64,000 nucleotides of DNA. Source: Isochrysis galbana (lineage: Eukaryota > Haptophyta > Isochrysidales > Isochrysidaceae). The position numbers and the translations under genes were made by a program. Shown here one piece after another: positions 51,531 to 62,442 of the stretch. Each line of letters opens with the position of its first letter. Within the stretch, counting starts at the first letter, position 1. The DNA is taken from the NCBI GenBank assembly GCA_018136815.1, contig CM030939.1, positions 186,001 through 250,000 of the forward strand, in the 5' to 3' direction. The notes beneath the pieces were generated by a model. The model had not been told where the DNA came from. It saw only the letters and a list, made by a program, of their open reading frames with translations, and did not search any database.

Positions 51531-52516
51531 AGCGGTGCGGAGGCCTGCGAGCGCTTTGGCTCCGGCGGCTTGGGGCGGCCCCGTTGGGGCGTCGTGACGG
51601 CGGGGGGCTGGGAGAGGGGAGCGGTCGGCGCGCGCTCCATCGCTGAAACTATAACAATTGTTTCCCGGGCGCCGCTTGTATGTGTATCTGATGCTGCTGT
51701 TGTGACTAGGCGACCTCCAGACTCTAGCCGGATCGTGCCAATTATATCTTATTTGGTAAATAGTTGTACTTATAAATGGATGACCTAATATCAAGTGTCA
51801 GGGGCTTGATGGGCCTTGTATCATGATATCAGGACCTAATATTAGGCTGATGGAGCAACCAGGCCTCAGCCCCAACCTATCCATCCCGAACCGCCTAACC
51901 ATGTCCGCTCCGTGCCGTCGCGCTCGCCCTCGCCCAAGCCCGTCCTCCCGCCTTCCTCTGCTGAGGAGGTGGTGGTCCAGCCCGCCATTCCATCACTCCT
52001 GGCCATCTCCGGCCTGCGCCTCTCGCGCCAATATCGTCGCATATCGAGCCAGTGGTCATGCTCGATCCGTCAGAGCTAGCATATTGCTAATATTACTCGA
52101 GCTACAATTAGCACTCGTACAATCCCCCAATAGACCATGGTTCTTGTTCCAAAAATCGATATTCTAGCCAGCCATTGATACAGCTGCAATGGCCAAGCAA
52201 CAACCCGAGAACATGCGACAACACACCACCGCCGTCGCTATACAAATTCAACACTAAATTCTTTATCATGGAGCTCATGTCGATGATGGGCTCGAGGCAG
52301 CTGGCATCCAGAAGAGGTTGTCGTGCATGTGAAGCTCAAGATAGCTCAAGGCACGCTCGCACGAAGTGGATGCGGATCGGTGGCTTCCCTCACATTGCAG
52401 GGGTCGAGATAGCCTAAGGAGCAGCACGAGGTTGACGTGCTACTTCTCGTTATGGGTTCGGAGAGGAGAGTATGTCCGCTCACAGTTGCGTCACATTCAT
52501 CATCATGCAATTACGT
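51531..52516. repeat. Repeat debris between the left arm and the NicO gene
   Basis: 51560-51655 is the inverted partner of 3055-3110 (GCGCGCTCCATCG, ACTATAACAATTG). 51843-52080 (+) is a decayed gag-like ORF head (ATGTCCGCTCCG..., CTGCTGAGGAGGTGGTGGTC, CGCATATCGAGCCAGTGGTC). 52090-52516 is ordinary sequence covering the 3' flank of the NicO gene. Confidence 0.5.
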
Positions 52517-53608
52517 TCATTCCAACCCTAGACTATGTAGCATGTCTTGCAAGGTGCCTGTGGCGGAGCCAACGATCCAAAAGATTCCCACGGCAACGGA
52601 TAACGTGGCCGCCGCTGCCGCCATTACCCACGGCAAGTTCGGCGAGTGGCATCGCTCTGCAGAGCGCGAGCTAACCAAGCCGCAGAAGAAGCCAGTGGCG
52701 CCCATCATGACGGTCGCCGCCGCGCAAAAGCTCAAGATGTACGAGATGGACGACGCCAGGCCTGGCATCAGCAGAGACGGCAACACACCCAACACTCCTC
52801 CAGGGCCACCGACTCCATGGACGATACCCACACCAAGTGCAGCGATTGCCTCATACGAATGTGAGCCCAAGCAGCTGCAACGACGGGCAGTGCTGGCGTT
52901 CGACCTGCCACCCCTCGGCTGCTGGTGCAGTCTCCCCATCGGCGGAGCCAAGGCAGCCTCTCGATGGTCGCCCATCGTGTCATTCTCCTCGTCTGTCCAT
53001 TCCTTGCCACAACTTTTATTATTCTTGTAGTCATTATCGCAAACTAGCTTGGCCCGCGAACTCGATGGGCCAGCAGCTAGATGAGAAGGAATTTCTTCGT
53101 CTGGAGTCGGTTCGACGCTATTCTGCACGAGCTCACAGTCGCTGATCTCGCTACGCGCTGCAGGGAACGGTGGAAGTGGGTCCTCCAACCCTACCTCATC
53201 GGCAAGCTGCAATGCCGGGACATCACGCATGATGGCAGATGTTCCGCCCTCTTGCATGCCCACCGCTTTGGCGTTGAGCTTCCACCTGATCCGGAAGGCG
53301 CAGAAGTAGCCGTATGCACCAAGGGCGAGCATAATGAGCCCGACTACCCAGTCGATGCCTCCTTCAAAGAGGTCAAGCGAGGTGTCAGCAAGGCCGGTCG
53401 TGTCACGAAGGATCAGGAAAAGTGCTGTGACGACGCAGAGCCCGATTGAGTGGCCGAGCCCCCAGCGCAGCCCAAGACAGCCAGCGGCAAGTGGCGTGCG
53501 GTTGACGGAGAGTGTGAGGACTGCAGAGACATGGTCGGGCCCCAGAAGCGCATGCAGTGCGCCCATTGCAACACCGCTGCCGAGCGCACTCAGGATGGCC
53601 GACGTCAT
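52517..53608 (-). CDS. NicO/UreH-type (nickel/cobalt) membrane transporter
   Basis: Intronless 363-residue multi-pass protein of the family that includes plant 'high-affinity nickel-transport' proteins and UreH-like proteins; it is expected to move nickel or another divalent metal, and the plant members are plastid-linked. It starts at ATG 53608. Helix 1 carries HALLGPDHVSAVLTLSV (H-x5-D-H metal motif), helix 2 LGLRWGLGHSIGLCVVTALF, then GGIDWVVGLIMLALGAYGYF. A loop of about 110 residues, acidic and Ser-rich, separates the halves. The second half has HGVGGPGGVLGVLPSLLM and ATVMMGATGFFCGLV, ending in a membrane helix. No plastid transit peptide is obvious before the first helix, so an upstream exon could be missing. 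The gene lies between two inverted repeat arms. Confidence 0.88.
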   Translation of the reverse strand: MTSAILSALGSGVAMGALHALLGPDHVSAVLTLSVNRTPLAAGCLGLRWGLGHSIGLCVVTALFLILRDTTGLADTSLDLFEGGIDWVVGLIMLALGAYGYFCAFRIRWKLNAKAVGMQEGGTSAIMRDVPALQLADEVGLEDPLPPFPAARSEISDCELVQNSVEPTPDEEIPSHLAAGPSSSRAKLVCDNDYKNNKSCGKEWTDEENDTMGDHREAALAPPMGRLHQQPRGGRSNASTARRCSCLGSHSYEAIAALGVGIVHGVGGPGGVLGVLPSLLMPGLASSISYILSFCAAATVMMGATGFFCGLVSSRSAERCHSPNLPWVMAAAAATLSVAVGIFWIVGSATGTLQDMLHSLGLE

Positions 53609-53721
53609 GAGCCAGTTCCTCCTGCCCTTCTCCGTGAGCGAGAGTGCGTATGGAGAGAAAGGGAGAGAGAGTGTGTGAGTCTCTCACGCGCGTTAGCGCG
53701 CTCTTCTTGAAGAGAGCCGTC

Positions 53722-53748
53722 GTGAGTGAGTGAGTGAGTGAGTGTGTG

Positions 53749-53794
<46 letters not shown>
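53722..53794. repeat. GTGA and GT microsatellites
   Basis: (GTGA)n at 53722-53741 followed by (TG)n to 53794 with one TTT interruption, just upstream of the minus-strand NicO gene; 53856-53870 adds (GA)n. Confidence 0.95.
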
Positions 53795-53795
<1 letters not shown>

Positions 53796-54242
53796 CCAGC
53801 GGACGGTGACGAGTCGGTGCAGAGGCGCGAGAGCAAGGTGTGCCACCCCGCAGAGAGAGAGAGAGAGGTGGGGAGGGAGGGGGTGGAGGGTGGAGGGGGC
53901 CTGTGTGGCGAGACGCCGAGCGACCGGGTGCCTTCCACCGTTTTCTTGTAGACAACTAACTAGTAGAGGCATGAACCTCATGGATCAATCAGCGATCAGC
54001 GATCAGCCCATCAGCCCCTTTTCTGTTGGTCAAAAATACTACAGGCAATCACTGCAGGAAAGCGCAGACTAATACATGTAGGGCGGTCAAACAGGTTATA
54101 TTAGGGGTAAGAAAATGACCATCTCCATCTCATGGTTCAGAGCCAGAGCAGAATAAGAGAGAAGAGAGAAGGTGCAAAGGTCAAAGGTCAAAGGTGCAAC
54201 TTGAGGTTCTAGTGTCTAGTGTTCTACTTCAACTAGAGAGGT

Positions 54243-54390
54243 CTCGCCCGGTCACCGGTCACTCACTATGGACTATGGACTATGGACTATGGGGGTGTGG
54301 AGTGCGGAGGGCACCAGCTACAATGGGTAAATGTGGTTGAATGAAGGGCTAAATAACTATAACTATAAATAAGCTCCCTATCCCTATAGG
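54243..54390 (+). repeat. Dispersed repeat copy (CCCGGTCAC...CACTATGG)
   Basis: Third copy of the repeat at 37641 and 46650. It includes a triple TATGGAC unit (GGACTATGGACTATGGACTA at 54269-54289) and the GTGCGGAGGGCACCAGCTAC block. Confidence 0.7.
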
Positions 54391-54479
54391 TTCCGGTAGG
54401 CTGGAGCGCCAAGTGGCGACTTTCATTTGTACATCCTTGCTGCAGGGAGCGGGTGGCAAAATATGGTAGGTTGTCGCAT

Positions 54480-54900
54480 TCGCGAATCGACGCTCGTTAG
54501 GCTTGCTTCTCTTCGTCGTTCGGTATTTATCGTTATAATTCTCTCGTCTCTCGTTCTCGTCCTCGGTCAAAAGCTTCGCTTGAACGCATAGGATCTTGGG
54601 TTGTGGAGCGCCCTCTCTCTTACTCTCGAAAGAGAAGGGAAGTTTCCCCACCCTTCTTCATCCTAGGCGCCTCGCGAATAGGTTTAATTCGCTATCTTCC
54701 CCGCGCTTCTCTATCTACTTCAGTAATTGCAATCAGGTTTAATTTGCAATCTCTTCGCATCTCCCCCTTAGGCCCACCGCATCTCTCTCGTCTTATTCGA
54801 TAAATCTTTTGGAATCCTGTGCGGCAGGATTGCCCCTCGTTTCCGTTATGGTGCGATTCCCCTTCCGGACGGGATCGCCGACAAATCGCCTTCTGATCGT
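54480..54900 (+). repeat. Inverted repeat, right arm
   Basis: Pairs with 51108-51530 at high identity over about 410 bp. Differences are scattered substitutions and 1-base indels, so two separate insertions, or an old inverted duplication, are both possible. Confidence 0.85.
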
Positions 54901-56029
54901 GGAGTGTCAGATTCAGAGTTTTCTTTGTCCTAGCTGAATTAATCCTAGCGCTAGTGTTGAGGCTGAGGGACCGTGCCTCATCAGATCATCAGTCATGAGC
55001 AACGGAGCCCCTACCTCGCGATGGGGGTGTGCGCGGTTGGTGCATGGCTCGTCCGGTGTATGTGGCTAGGGATGCTATCCAACAAAACCTACAAGACTAC
55101 AATCTCACGGATGACGAGTTCGTGAGCGACGAGCGAGACGACGTGAAAAGTGAGAATGAGGAAAACAGTTAGAGGCCGAACTTGACGTTTGAATTGGTCG
55201 GTTCACTCGTTTGCTCCGTTCTGTCGGGTCTGTCGGGCGGAGGCTCCGCGGTGCGCTGCAGGAACTTGAGGTGGTGAATGAATGAAATTCTGGACTGGGT
55301 CGGGCAACCCCATTTGGGTGTCTGGATTGGGGACGAACGGCGAACGAAGGGCGGTGAGGCGGCGAGGCGCTCCTAGCGGCCCTAGAGTGATGGGTTGTAA
55401 GAGTGTCGCATCCGCGATCGACCTTTTTGTTTTAGAAGTTGTTTGCGTTTCTTTGTTCCCTCCTTGCAGGCTAGCCACGAGTCACCGTCGTAGTGTCCTA
55501 CATTCGTCCATTCGCCCTTGTTGCCCTCGCCTCCTTTATCGCCTCCTTTGTCGCCTGCTTGCCCCCCACCTGGCTTACCTCCTTGCGTGCTCCTCGCGTT
55601 TTAGGCTAAGTCGCGCGGTCAGGTATCGCCGGTGCAAGGAACCGCCCCATGTGTGACCCTGATTCCCCCTCAGGTGTTGGCCGTTGGATTATATCGTGGC
55701 GCTATTTTACTTCGGTCTTCATCAAATCACTTAAGGGTTTTCGAAAGATTCCCTCCTTATTCCTGTGCGTAACTGTCGCCCCGTCGGATCGTCCGTCGCC
55801 CCGTCGCTCTCTTGTCGGCATTCTCTTCCTTGTTCGATCTGCCAGCGGGTTCCTGTGCGTTCCGTGATAGGGATACGTTAGTGTGGAGAGTGTTGATGTG
55901 AGTGTAGTGTCATCTCGTCGGTCCATCGGCCTCTAACCGTCTGTCGGCTGTCGTTCTTCGTTCGTCGCTCTCGTCCTCGTTCTCGTCCCCGTTCTCGTCC
56001 CTCGTTCTCAACACTACCTCAATACCAAA
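54901..56029. other. Retroelement-flavoured spacer
   Basis: 54960-55200 and 55200-55480 hold short frames without recognisable motifs. 55490-55620 is CT-rich. 55920-56029 is a CGTTCTCGTCC-repeat leader preceding the gag-like ORF. No gene supported. Confidence 0.45.
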
Positions 56030-56350
56030 CCTCTCCAATCCCTCAGCCCCAGCCTATCCATCCCGATCCGCCCAGCCATGTCCGCTCCGTCGTCGCGCTC
56101 GCCCTCGCCCAGGCCCGTCCTCCCGCCTTTCTCTGCTGAGGAGGTGGTCCAGCCCGTCATTGGCCACTCCCCAACTTCCGCCGCGCCTCTCGCCGCTTCC
56201 CTTCCGTTCCCTCCGTTCCCATCCGAGGCAGTGGTAACCTCGGATCCGTCAAAGAGATTGTTAGACCTACAAAGACCTCTTCCCTCAGGGAGGGAGCCTA
56301 GGCTGCTTGAGTGCAGCGACGCAGCGAACAACGACGGACAACGAACCTGA
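56030..56350 (+). repeat. Gag-like ORF head (best copy)
   Basis: ATG 56077 opens about 90 codons: MSAPSSRSPSPRPVLPPFSA, then EEVVQPVIGHSPTSAAPLAA and a Pro/Ser-rich remainder. It is similar to 50855 (-), 51900 (+) and 3558 (+). A short, Ser/Pro-rich N-terminus after a long leader is typical of retroelement ORF1/gag, but no downstream polyprotein is present. Confidence 0.5.
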
Positions 56351-57090
56351 GAACAACAGGATACACCGACTCACGAACACACCGGAATCATTCACCCAAA
56401 CCAAGCAAATTATCAAGCAACCGAGACCCCAAATCCCCGAGAACCCAAACACGTCGCGAGAGACGGAGAGAGAGAGCGAGAGAGAGAGAGACTCCGCAGC
56501 GACGGCCGGAGCGTGTCTCCCTTGTAACTTCCCACGTAGCGGAGAGTCCGAAGGGGAGCGTCATGTCGCGCGACCACGGCGATCACTTCGGATATTAGAT
56601 CGCAACGAGATATCTTCGCGACGGAAGAAATCTTGCCATTGAGCGTGAACCTTCTAGACGCTTCTAACGAACAACAACCCTGAGTAGCAACCAAGGGGAA
56701 GAAACACCAAAGGGCCAAGGGCTTGCATGTAACTTGCATCAAGGGGAAAGATTCCCTCACCTAAGAAGCGAACCTACACCGATCTCCAAGAGGAGATGGC
56801 AAATTAAACCTCAAATCTCAAGTGGATAGAGCAACCGACTCGCTCGCCAAAAACCTTGACCGAGAAGAAAGAAGCAAGGACCTACAAGCCAAGGGTAGCG
56901 GACCTAGGGAATGTGAGAGGAACCCCAAGACAAGCGGACCTAGACAAGCGCGCAGCGAGCGACAGGCGACCTGGCTCCTTTGGGTCAAGATTACCCGAAA
57001 GGAGGAAACCTGGAATCTGGAATCTAGACCTGACAAACAGGCTAGAAGGAACGAAACGAGAACTCGAATTCTAGATCGCTAGGGACGAAC
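56351..57090 (-). repeat. Diverged relative of the inverted-repeat arms
   Basis: Contains GGCAAATTAAACCTCAAATC, AGTGGATAGAGCAACCGACT and CAAGGGGAAAGATTCCCTCA, in the same order as parts of 51108-51530 (plus-strand reading) but clearly diverged. Short repeats of GAGAACCC/AGAGAC occur at 56440-56500. Confidence 0.5.
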
Positions 57091-58019
57091 CCTACCAACC
57101 TAGATGCACATGAGCTTCACCGTATGGCCGCACGGCGAAGGACCTGGAGATAAGAGCCTGGAAATCGCATCATCTAGGATGAATGCGACACGCGCGGGGG
57201 GCGCGGGCCGGCGCGAGGGGCGAGGAGGGGGTGGAGAGGGGGGGGGGGGGCGCAAGAGGACGCGGGAGTCCTACTGTATTTATTCTAAGTGTACATATAT
57301 AAGTCGTAATGGGTCAATCTTTTTTAAGATTGATCTTGCTGTCAATAGATGGACCAAGCTTTTGACCAAGCTTTGGTGTAAAGTGTAAATCTGATCAATC
57401 ATCAATCTCCATCTTTCCCAGATTCTGAGCAATCATTCTGAAAAATGCTTAGTGACGAGGGTGCTAGTCCAAGTGAGGAAACCGTGCGCAAGTTATTTGT
57501 CTAATAGCATAAGTGCTCGTTGCTCGTTGCGCACGGCAGCGCGCCACGCGCAGGGCGCGCGCACGCTGCTAGCCACCGGCCAGCTGCTATAAACACGGTG
57601 GCCAAACAGGAGGTGGTTTGAAACACGGCAAAACACGGCTGTGTTTGGCTTTTGTAGAAACACGATAAACACGTGTTTCCCAGCTAGGCGCGGCGCTTGA
57701 AGACAACGCGCAGAATAAAGACCTGGCGGGCGTTCTTTCCAGTTTTTGCGACTTGCGACTGGCGTTTTGGAGATCCTTATTTTCTCTTTTGTCTTTTGGC
57801 TTTTGGAGACCCAGGAAATAAGAAATAAGGACCCCTGCGGACAAGAGAAGTCGCGTAGACTGAGCCTAAAGTACTAGATACTGCAGTATGATACTGTTCT
57901 AGATTCTAGATTCTAGATTCTAGATTCTAGATTCTAGATTCTAGATTCTAGATGCTAGATGCTAGATGCTGGATTGCACATCCTATTCTTTTGACCGCGA
58001 CTAAGAAGATCTTTTTTTA
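57091..58019. repeat. Spacer with dispersed repeat copy 2 and a heptamer array
   Basis: 57190-57260 is G-rich. 57530-57700 matches 3370-3550. 57897-57971 is a tandem array of the heptamer TTCTAGA (about eight copies) passing into TGCTAGA (three copies). Nothing coding. Confidence 0.75.
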
Positions 58020-58320
58020 AGTTGTAGCGGGCCGAGCGAGCGAGCGAGCCGTCCAGAGGGATGAGGGAGGGGGAGGGGGCCGCGGAGGAAGAGAAAGTGA
58101 GAGAGATGGAGAGGGGGGGGGGGGGGGGAGGGGGGAGAAGAAAGAGAAAGTGAGAAAGATAGTGAAAGAGAGGGGGGGGAGGGGGGGAGAGCGAGAGAGA
58201 GAGAGAGCGAGAGCGAGAGAGCGAGCTGGCGTGGGGGCGAGGGGGGGGTTCGGAGAGAGAAGAGGGGGAGGGACTGGAGAGAGAGGAGGGAGAGAGAGAG
58301 TTGGAGACCGGGAGAAGCGC
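58020..58320. repeat. GA-rich tract upstream of the RING-CH gene
   Basis: Purine-rich simple sequence with G runs (58108-58130) and (GA)n; unlike most neighbours, the coding strand here is GA- not CT-rich. It is probably 5' UTR/promoter. Confidence 0.8.
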
Positions 58321-58330
58321 AACGCAACGC

Positions 58331-60494
58331 ATGATGAGCGCGGGGGAGAAGCGTGTGCGCGCAGAGGGGGCTGTGGAGGAAGAGGACGAGGAGCGTCTCT
58401 GCCGCTACTGCTTCGAGGGAGAGGAGGAAGGAGGAGCACTGCTCTCTCCCTGCAGATGCGCAGGAGGCCAGAAGTGGGTTCACCTCGCTTGCCTGCGCAG
58501 ATGGCAGCGGATGGTCCTCGTCTCACAGCCGACGCACCCGCGATTCTACACGCAGGACGAGCGGCATTACACGTGCAACGTCTGCAACTCGCCCTTTACA
58601 TGCCCGCCGCCTACACGCCACGAGCTCATGGCCTCCTTCACTGGGCCGGAGCTGGGAGCGCTGATCGAGGAGGGATGCATGATCGGTGCACACGAAGGGT
58701 TCTCCGAGGAGCTGAGCGAGCAGCTCGAAGGGATGCCAGAGGTGGTGGTGGAGGAGTCGTCGTACAGGCACTGGATCCGCGGGGCCTACCTCATTACTCA
58801 CATTCAGCCCACCGAGCCCAGCCATGAGGTCATCCTTCGCCGGCCCGAAGAGCTGCGCGAGGTGTGCGAGCGGATGGGGGATGGTATCACCTTAAATGGA
58901 CCGCAGGGTGCACGCTTTAGCCTCTCCGAGACGGGGATCCTCGCTCCGGCAGCGGAGGCTCAAGAAGGTGCGACGCAGGATGCGGCTCACGAAGCTAGGA
59001 CGGAAGAGGAGGGCGGAGCCGGTGCACAGGTCAGGCGACTGCGGCGCCGGCTCGCCGAGTTGCGGGAGCAGGTGGAGCAGCAGCGGCGGGATGGCCTCTT
59101 CCCCATGTCGTTGACATTCACCAGGGAGCAGGCGCCGGACTGTGGTGAGGACCATGTCACAGCGGTCAATCTTACCCGGAGGGTGCTGGAGCCCACGATG
59201 AGCATGCGACGTCCGGCAGCCACCGTCATGCAGCGAATGTGCAAGAAGTACTCGGCAGTCGACGCCTCGCGCATTCGGGTGCGTGCTCCTTTGCCGCAGA
59301 GCCATGCGCGCGCACGCCCTGCGCACAGGATCCGGGCTGGGGCCGACAAGTTGGCGAAGCCGCGAATGGGTCCGCGAGGCACTCCGCGATCTCCTGAGCG
59401 ACTGTGGCCCGTGCTGCGCGCAGGTGGAGCACTATCGCGGAGGTCCATGCATGCAGCATAAAATTTCGTGCTGCATTGTGACGGGCGGGACGTCAGTAGG
59501 ATGGACGGTGGTGTATGACAGGCTGTCGTCTGCAATCGAGCTTGCATTCAAGCGCGCGGCCGTGCGCAGCCCTGAACAAGGCGATCTCGTTGTTGGCCAG
59601 GCGGTAAAATTGGTGGGCCTCACCTCGCGGACAGACCTAAATGGGGCGGATGGCCTCACGCTCCGCTTCAACGAACAGACAGGCCGCTGGCTTGTTCGTC
59701 TAGCTGACGGCGACGGCAAGAGCCTCAAGCCTCAGAATCTCAAGCCACTGCCCCGCGAAACAGAGCCCCATTCACCCAGTGGCACCAAGAGCGTTATGAC
59801 AATGCATGAGGTGGCGGCCCAAGGAGCGTGCGAGGACGACCGGGACACGGGCATGGCTCAGACCGACGGTGCCCGACCGGGGGAGCCGTCGCAATCGGAG
59901 CCGTCGCCATCACACGGCGGGCCGTGTGTTCTCGTCTTCTGGGGGGATGCCGAATGGAGCCGCGTGCAGCTTCTGGGCGAGATCGCGCGTGGGCACTGGG
60001 GCATGTGCCGCGCTTCCGTCGCTGACCTCATCACTCCGTTCTCAGCACGGCGCGCTGGACTGGAAGGGCGCCTGGTGTACGCCCCAAAGTCGGAGATGAG
60101 CGAGACGCTCGGCCGTAGTGTTGGCGCGGCGATGGACGCTGTACGCCAGCATTTGGCCATGTCAAGGGGCGCAGGTGGCGCTCAGGCTACAGGCATAGAA
60201 CCCATCTCCAGCGCCGACCCTGGAGCTGCTGTGATGGCCGAGGCGGTCGCTGCGGCTCAGGCTGCGGAGGCGGTCGTAGTTGAGCAGGAAGAGGCAGAGG
60301 CAGAAGCCGACGTCGAGACTGAGGCAGAAGATGAGGCTGGGGGCTATGAGGACGACACGGAGGATAGCGACGAAGATGAGAGCGAAGACGAGGATGACAA
60401 GGGCTACCGGTCCGATGTTGAGGAGAGTGCAGACGACGGCTGCGGCCCCCATGTGCCTGCCTCCGAGGACGAAGGCTTCGCCACAGCAAACTAG
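58331..60494 (+). CDS. RING-CH (MARCH-type) protein with split AlgH/UPF0301-like domain
   Basis: Predicted E3 ubiquitin ligase. Start ATG 58331; exons 58331-59278 and 59424-60494, intron 145 nt (GT-AG, phase 0); 672 residues. The C4HC3 RING-CH domain is at residues ~22-95 (LCRYCFEGEEEGGALLSPCR, KWVHLACLRRW, YTCNVCNSPF). Three later stretches match AlgH/UPF0301 signatures in order: GAYLITHIQPTEPSHEVILR (~152), RGGPCMQHKISCCIVTGG with VVYDRLSSAIELA (~318-350), and VLVFWGDAEWSRVQLLGEIA with RGHWGM (~484-512). They are separated by a coiled coil and by a KOW/SH3-like module (VKLVGLTSRTDLNGADGLTL, GRWLVRLADGDGKSL). The tail (600-672) is very acidic. RING-CH proteins usually carry membrane helices; none is evident. 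The AlgH assignment is by pattern and is less certain than the RING-CH. Confidence 0.75.
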
Positions 60495-62442
60495 GGGAGC
60501 CGGGTAGCGTTGTTAAGGCGCCAGGGCAAGCATGCTTTTCCGGCACGACGCGCCCGTGGTTAATATGCTCTCATGAAGTTGCTCGACGTGCTGCAGTAGG
60601 CGGCGCTGATACGGCTTGCCACCAATTTGTCCATAATTCCAGGCGTGTATGCGGCATGAATACGGACGTCGTCTTGGCACGAGCCAGCAGACGGAATCAA
60701 GCAGCACTTGGGCCGGCCTGGATGAGCCCACGAATAATTTCCAGAATGCCGTACTCTTGAACGCGGCTTTATCTACGACAGCTGCGAATGTGCTATTTAT
60801 GTACCATTTGTACCCGTAGAGGGAATAGGCTTGTCGATCTAGTGGCGCGCATATAGCTGGTCGTAGGTACTTTCTAAGGTGGCCCGCGATCGCTTCGCTT
60901 TGAAGCGGGAAGCGGTGGCGGTGGCCTTCGCGCATGCCGTTGCTTCACAGGGGCTGCGTTGAGTGTCGAGTATTGATTGCGCGCTGAAAGCTGGAAAACA
61001 GTGTGCGGTGCAGACGCTAGGAAGTGGTGTGCTTGCTGGATAACTGATGGCAGCACAACGTGTTGTTCAGAGGCGTGTGGCACACAACGGCTTACAAGAG
61101 GCATCGGCGGAAGAGGCAAATCCTAAATACTAACTAGCTAATATTCGAATTCGAATTTATTTTAACATTTTTATGGGTCGCAGCGCAGCAAAGGGACGGG
61201 ACTAGCGCTTACTCAAGACAGGAATCCCTGCCGCGGCAAGCGCAAGCACCCTTCCCCCCTCATTATGCCACCCAGCTCTTCGCTCTTCACCAGCTTCCAG
61301 CTTTCTACCTGCGCTGAACTAAGTTTATACTTGATACTTGGTTGCGATGGGCAGCGCGCCGGCGTGACTCCCCTCTCCACCGGCCTGCCCGCCGAGGGCG
61401 GCCCCCCAGCCCCCATGGACCAGTCGCTGGCGAAGCGGCCGCGTCCGCCCTTAGAGGCCGAACGGGTGCAGGTGCGTGCGACGCCGGTCGCGCCACACGG
61501 CCCGTGGTCCCGGCCACACCACTCACAGCAGCTGTGCTGGCCCCCCCCCCATCCCCCCACAGGCCACAGGCTGGCAATGCAGCATGAAGACGACGCGACG
61601 TCGATATGGCCCAATTGGGGGGGCCGATCCCAGTTTTTGGTTCGAAATAGTTCGGTGACGTTGGCCTTCCATTTTCTGGGCTCAAGTTGCGCGAAGAATT
61701 CTTTAGAGTGCAGGTCTTCTCGACGGAGCTGGCGATGTAACTGCAAGTCTTTTAGCGGGATTTTGCTGCGTGCTGCGTGTCTCGTGTCTCCGCAAGTGCA
61801 AGTGCTTTATGCTTTATGTGTCAAGGCTAGCTCTGACGTTAGCTTTTCATCTGGTCCTCGCTTCGCGAGGCGGATGTTCAGCCTCGCGGCCTTTAGTTCT
61901 AGAGCGGATTGAACCGAGGGTCTCGCTCTATCCGCCGTTGCTTCCCTTAGGAATGTGGCTATGTGGTCATACAGATACAGATACGCGCGCGCGGCGGGAG
62001 CTGTTGGCTTCGCGCCTTGTAAAGCTTCTCGCCCTCAGTCGCGCGCCAAGTGCGCCCCCCTCCCCCTTGCGGTATGGTCGCTCACTCGCGCAAACGCAAG
62101 CGTTCGCTGAACAAGAGAGAACACAAATCCCTACTTTCTACTTTACTTGTGGCCCGGCTTTCTACTTTATTACTATTGTAGTGCATCTTCTATTCTTCGT
62201 TTTTGTTTTCGCTCCCTTCTTCCCGGCCGCCCTCTCTCTCTCTCTCCCTCCCCGCGCCTCTCCTCTCGCGCGGCGTCTGCGGCGGGCGGCAGAAGACAGA
62301 GAGGCCACGAGGTGAGCGCGCCCCTCGGACGCAGGCCTGCCGGGGCAGACTTCTCTTCCTTCTCGCACAATTCACCGCCCCCCCCCTTCTTCCCCCCGCC
62401 CTTTCCCCCCGGGCTCCAGGTCGACTGCAGTGACGGAGAGCA
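60495..62442. other. Spacer between RING-CH and BAP31-like genes
   Basis: 60500-61130 shows nothing recognisable. 61140-61180 is AT-rich with a TTCGAATTCGAA palindrome. 61317-61343 is an imperfect R1-type hairpin end (AACTAAGTTTATACTT...ACTTGGTT). 61345-61500 is the partner of the coding-like repeat at 33655-33840. 61540-61560 is a C run. 62160-62440 is CT-rich and leads to the BAP31-like gene; it probably contains the promoter and 5' UTR. Confidence 0.55.

Noticed and set aside
51205-54803. Two 66-codon ORFs (MERPLS(F/Y)SRKRREVSPPFF...) as a conserved small gene
   Set aside because: The DNA outside the frame is equally conserved, so the similarity reflects the inverted repeat arms, not selection on a peptide.
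57897-57971. Telomere-type repeat
   Set aside because: The heptamer TTCTAGA is not a known telomere unit, the array is short and internal, and genes continue on both sides.
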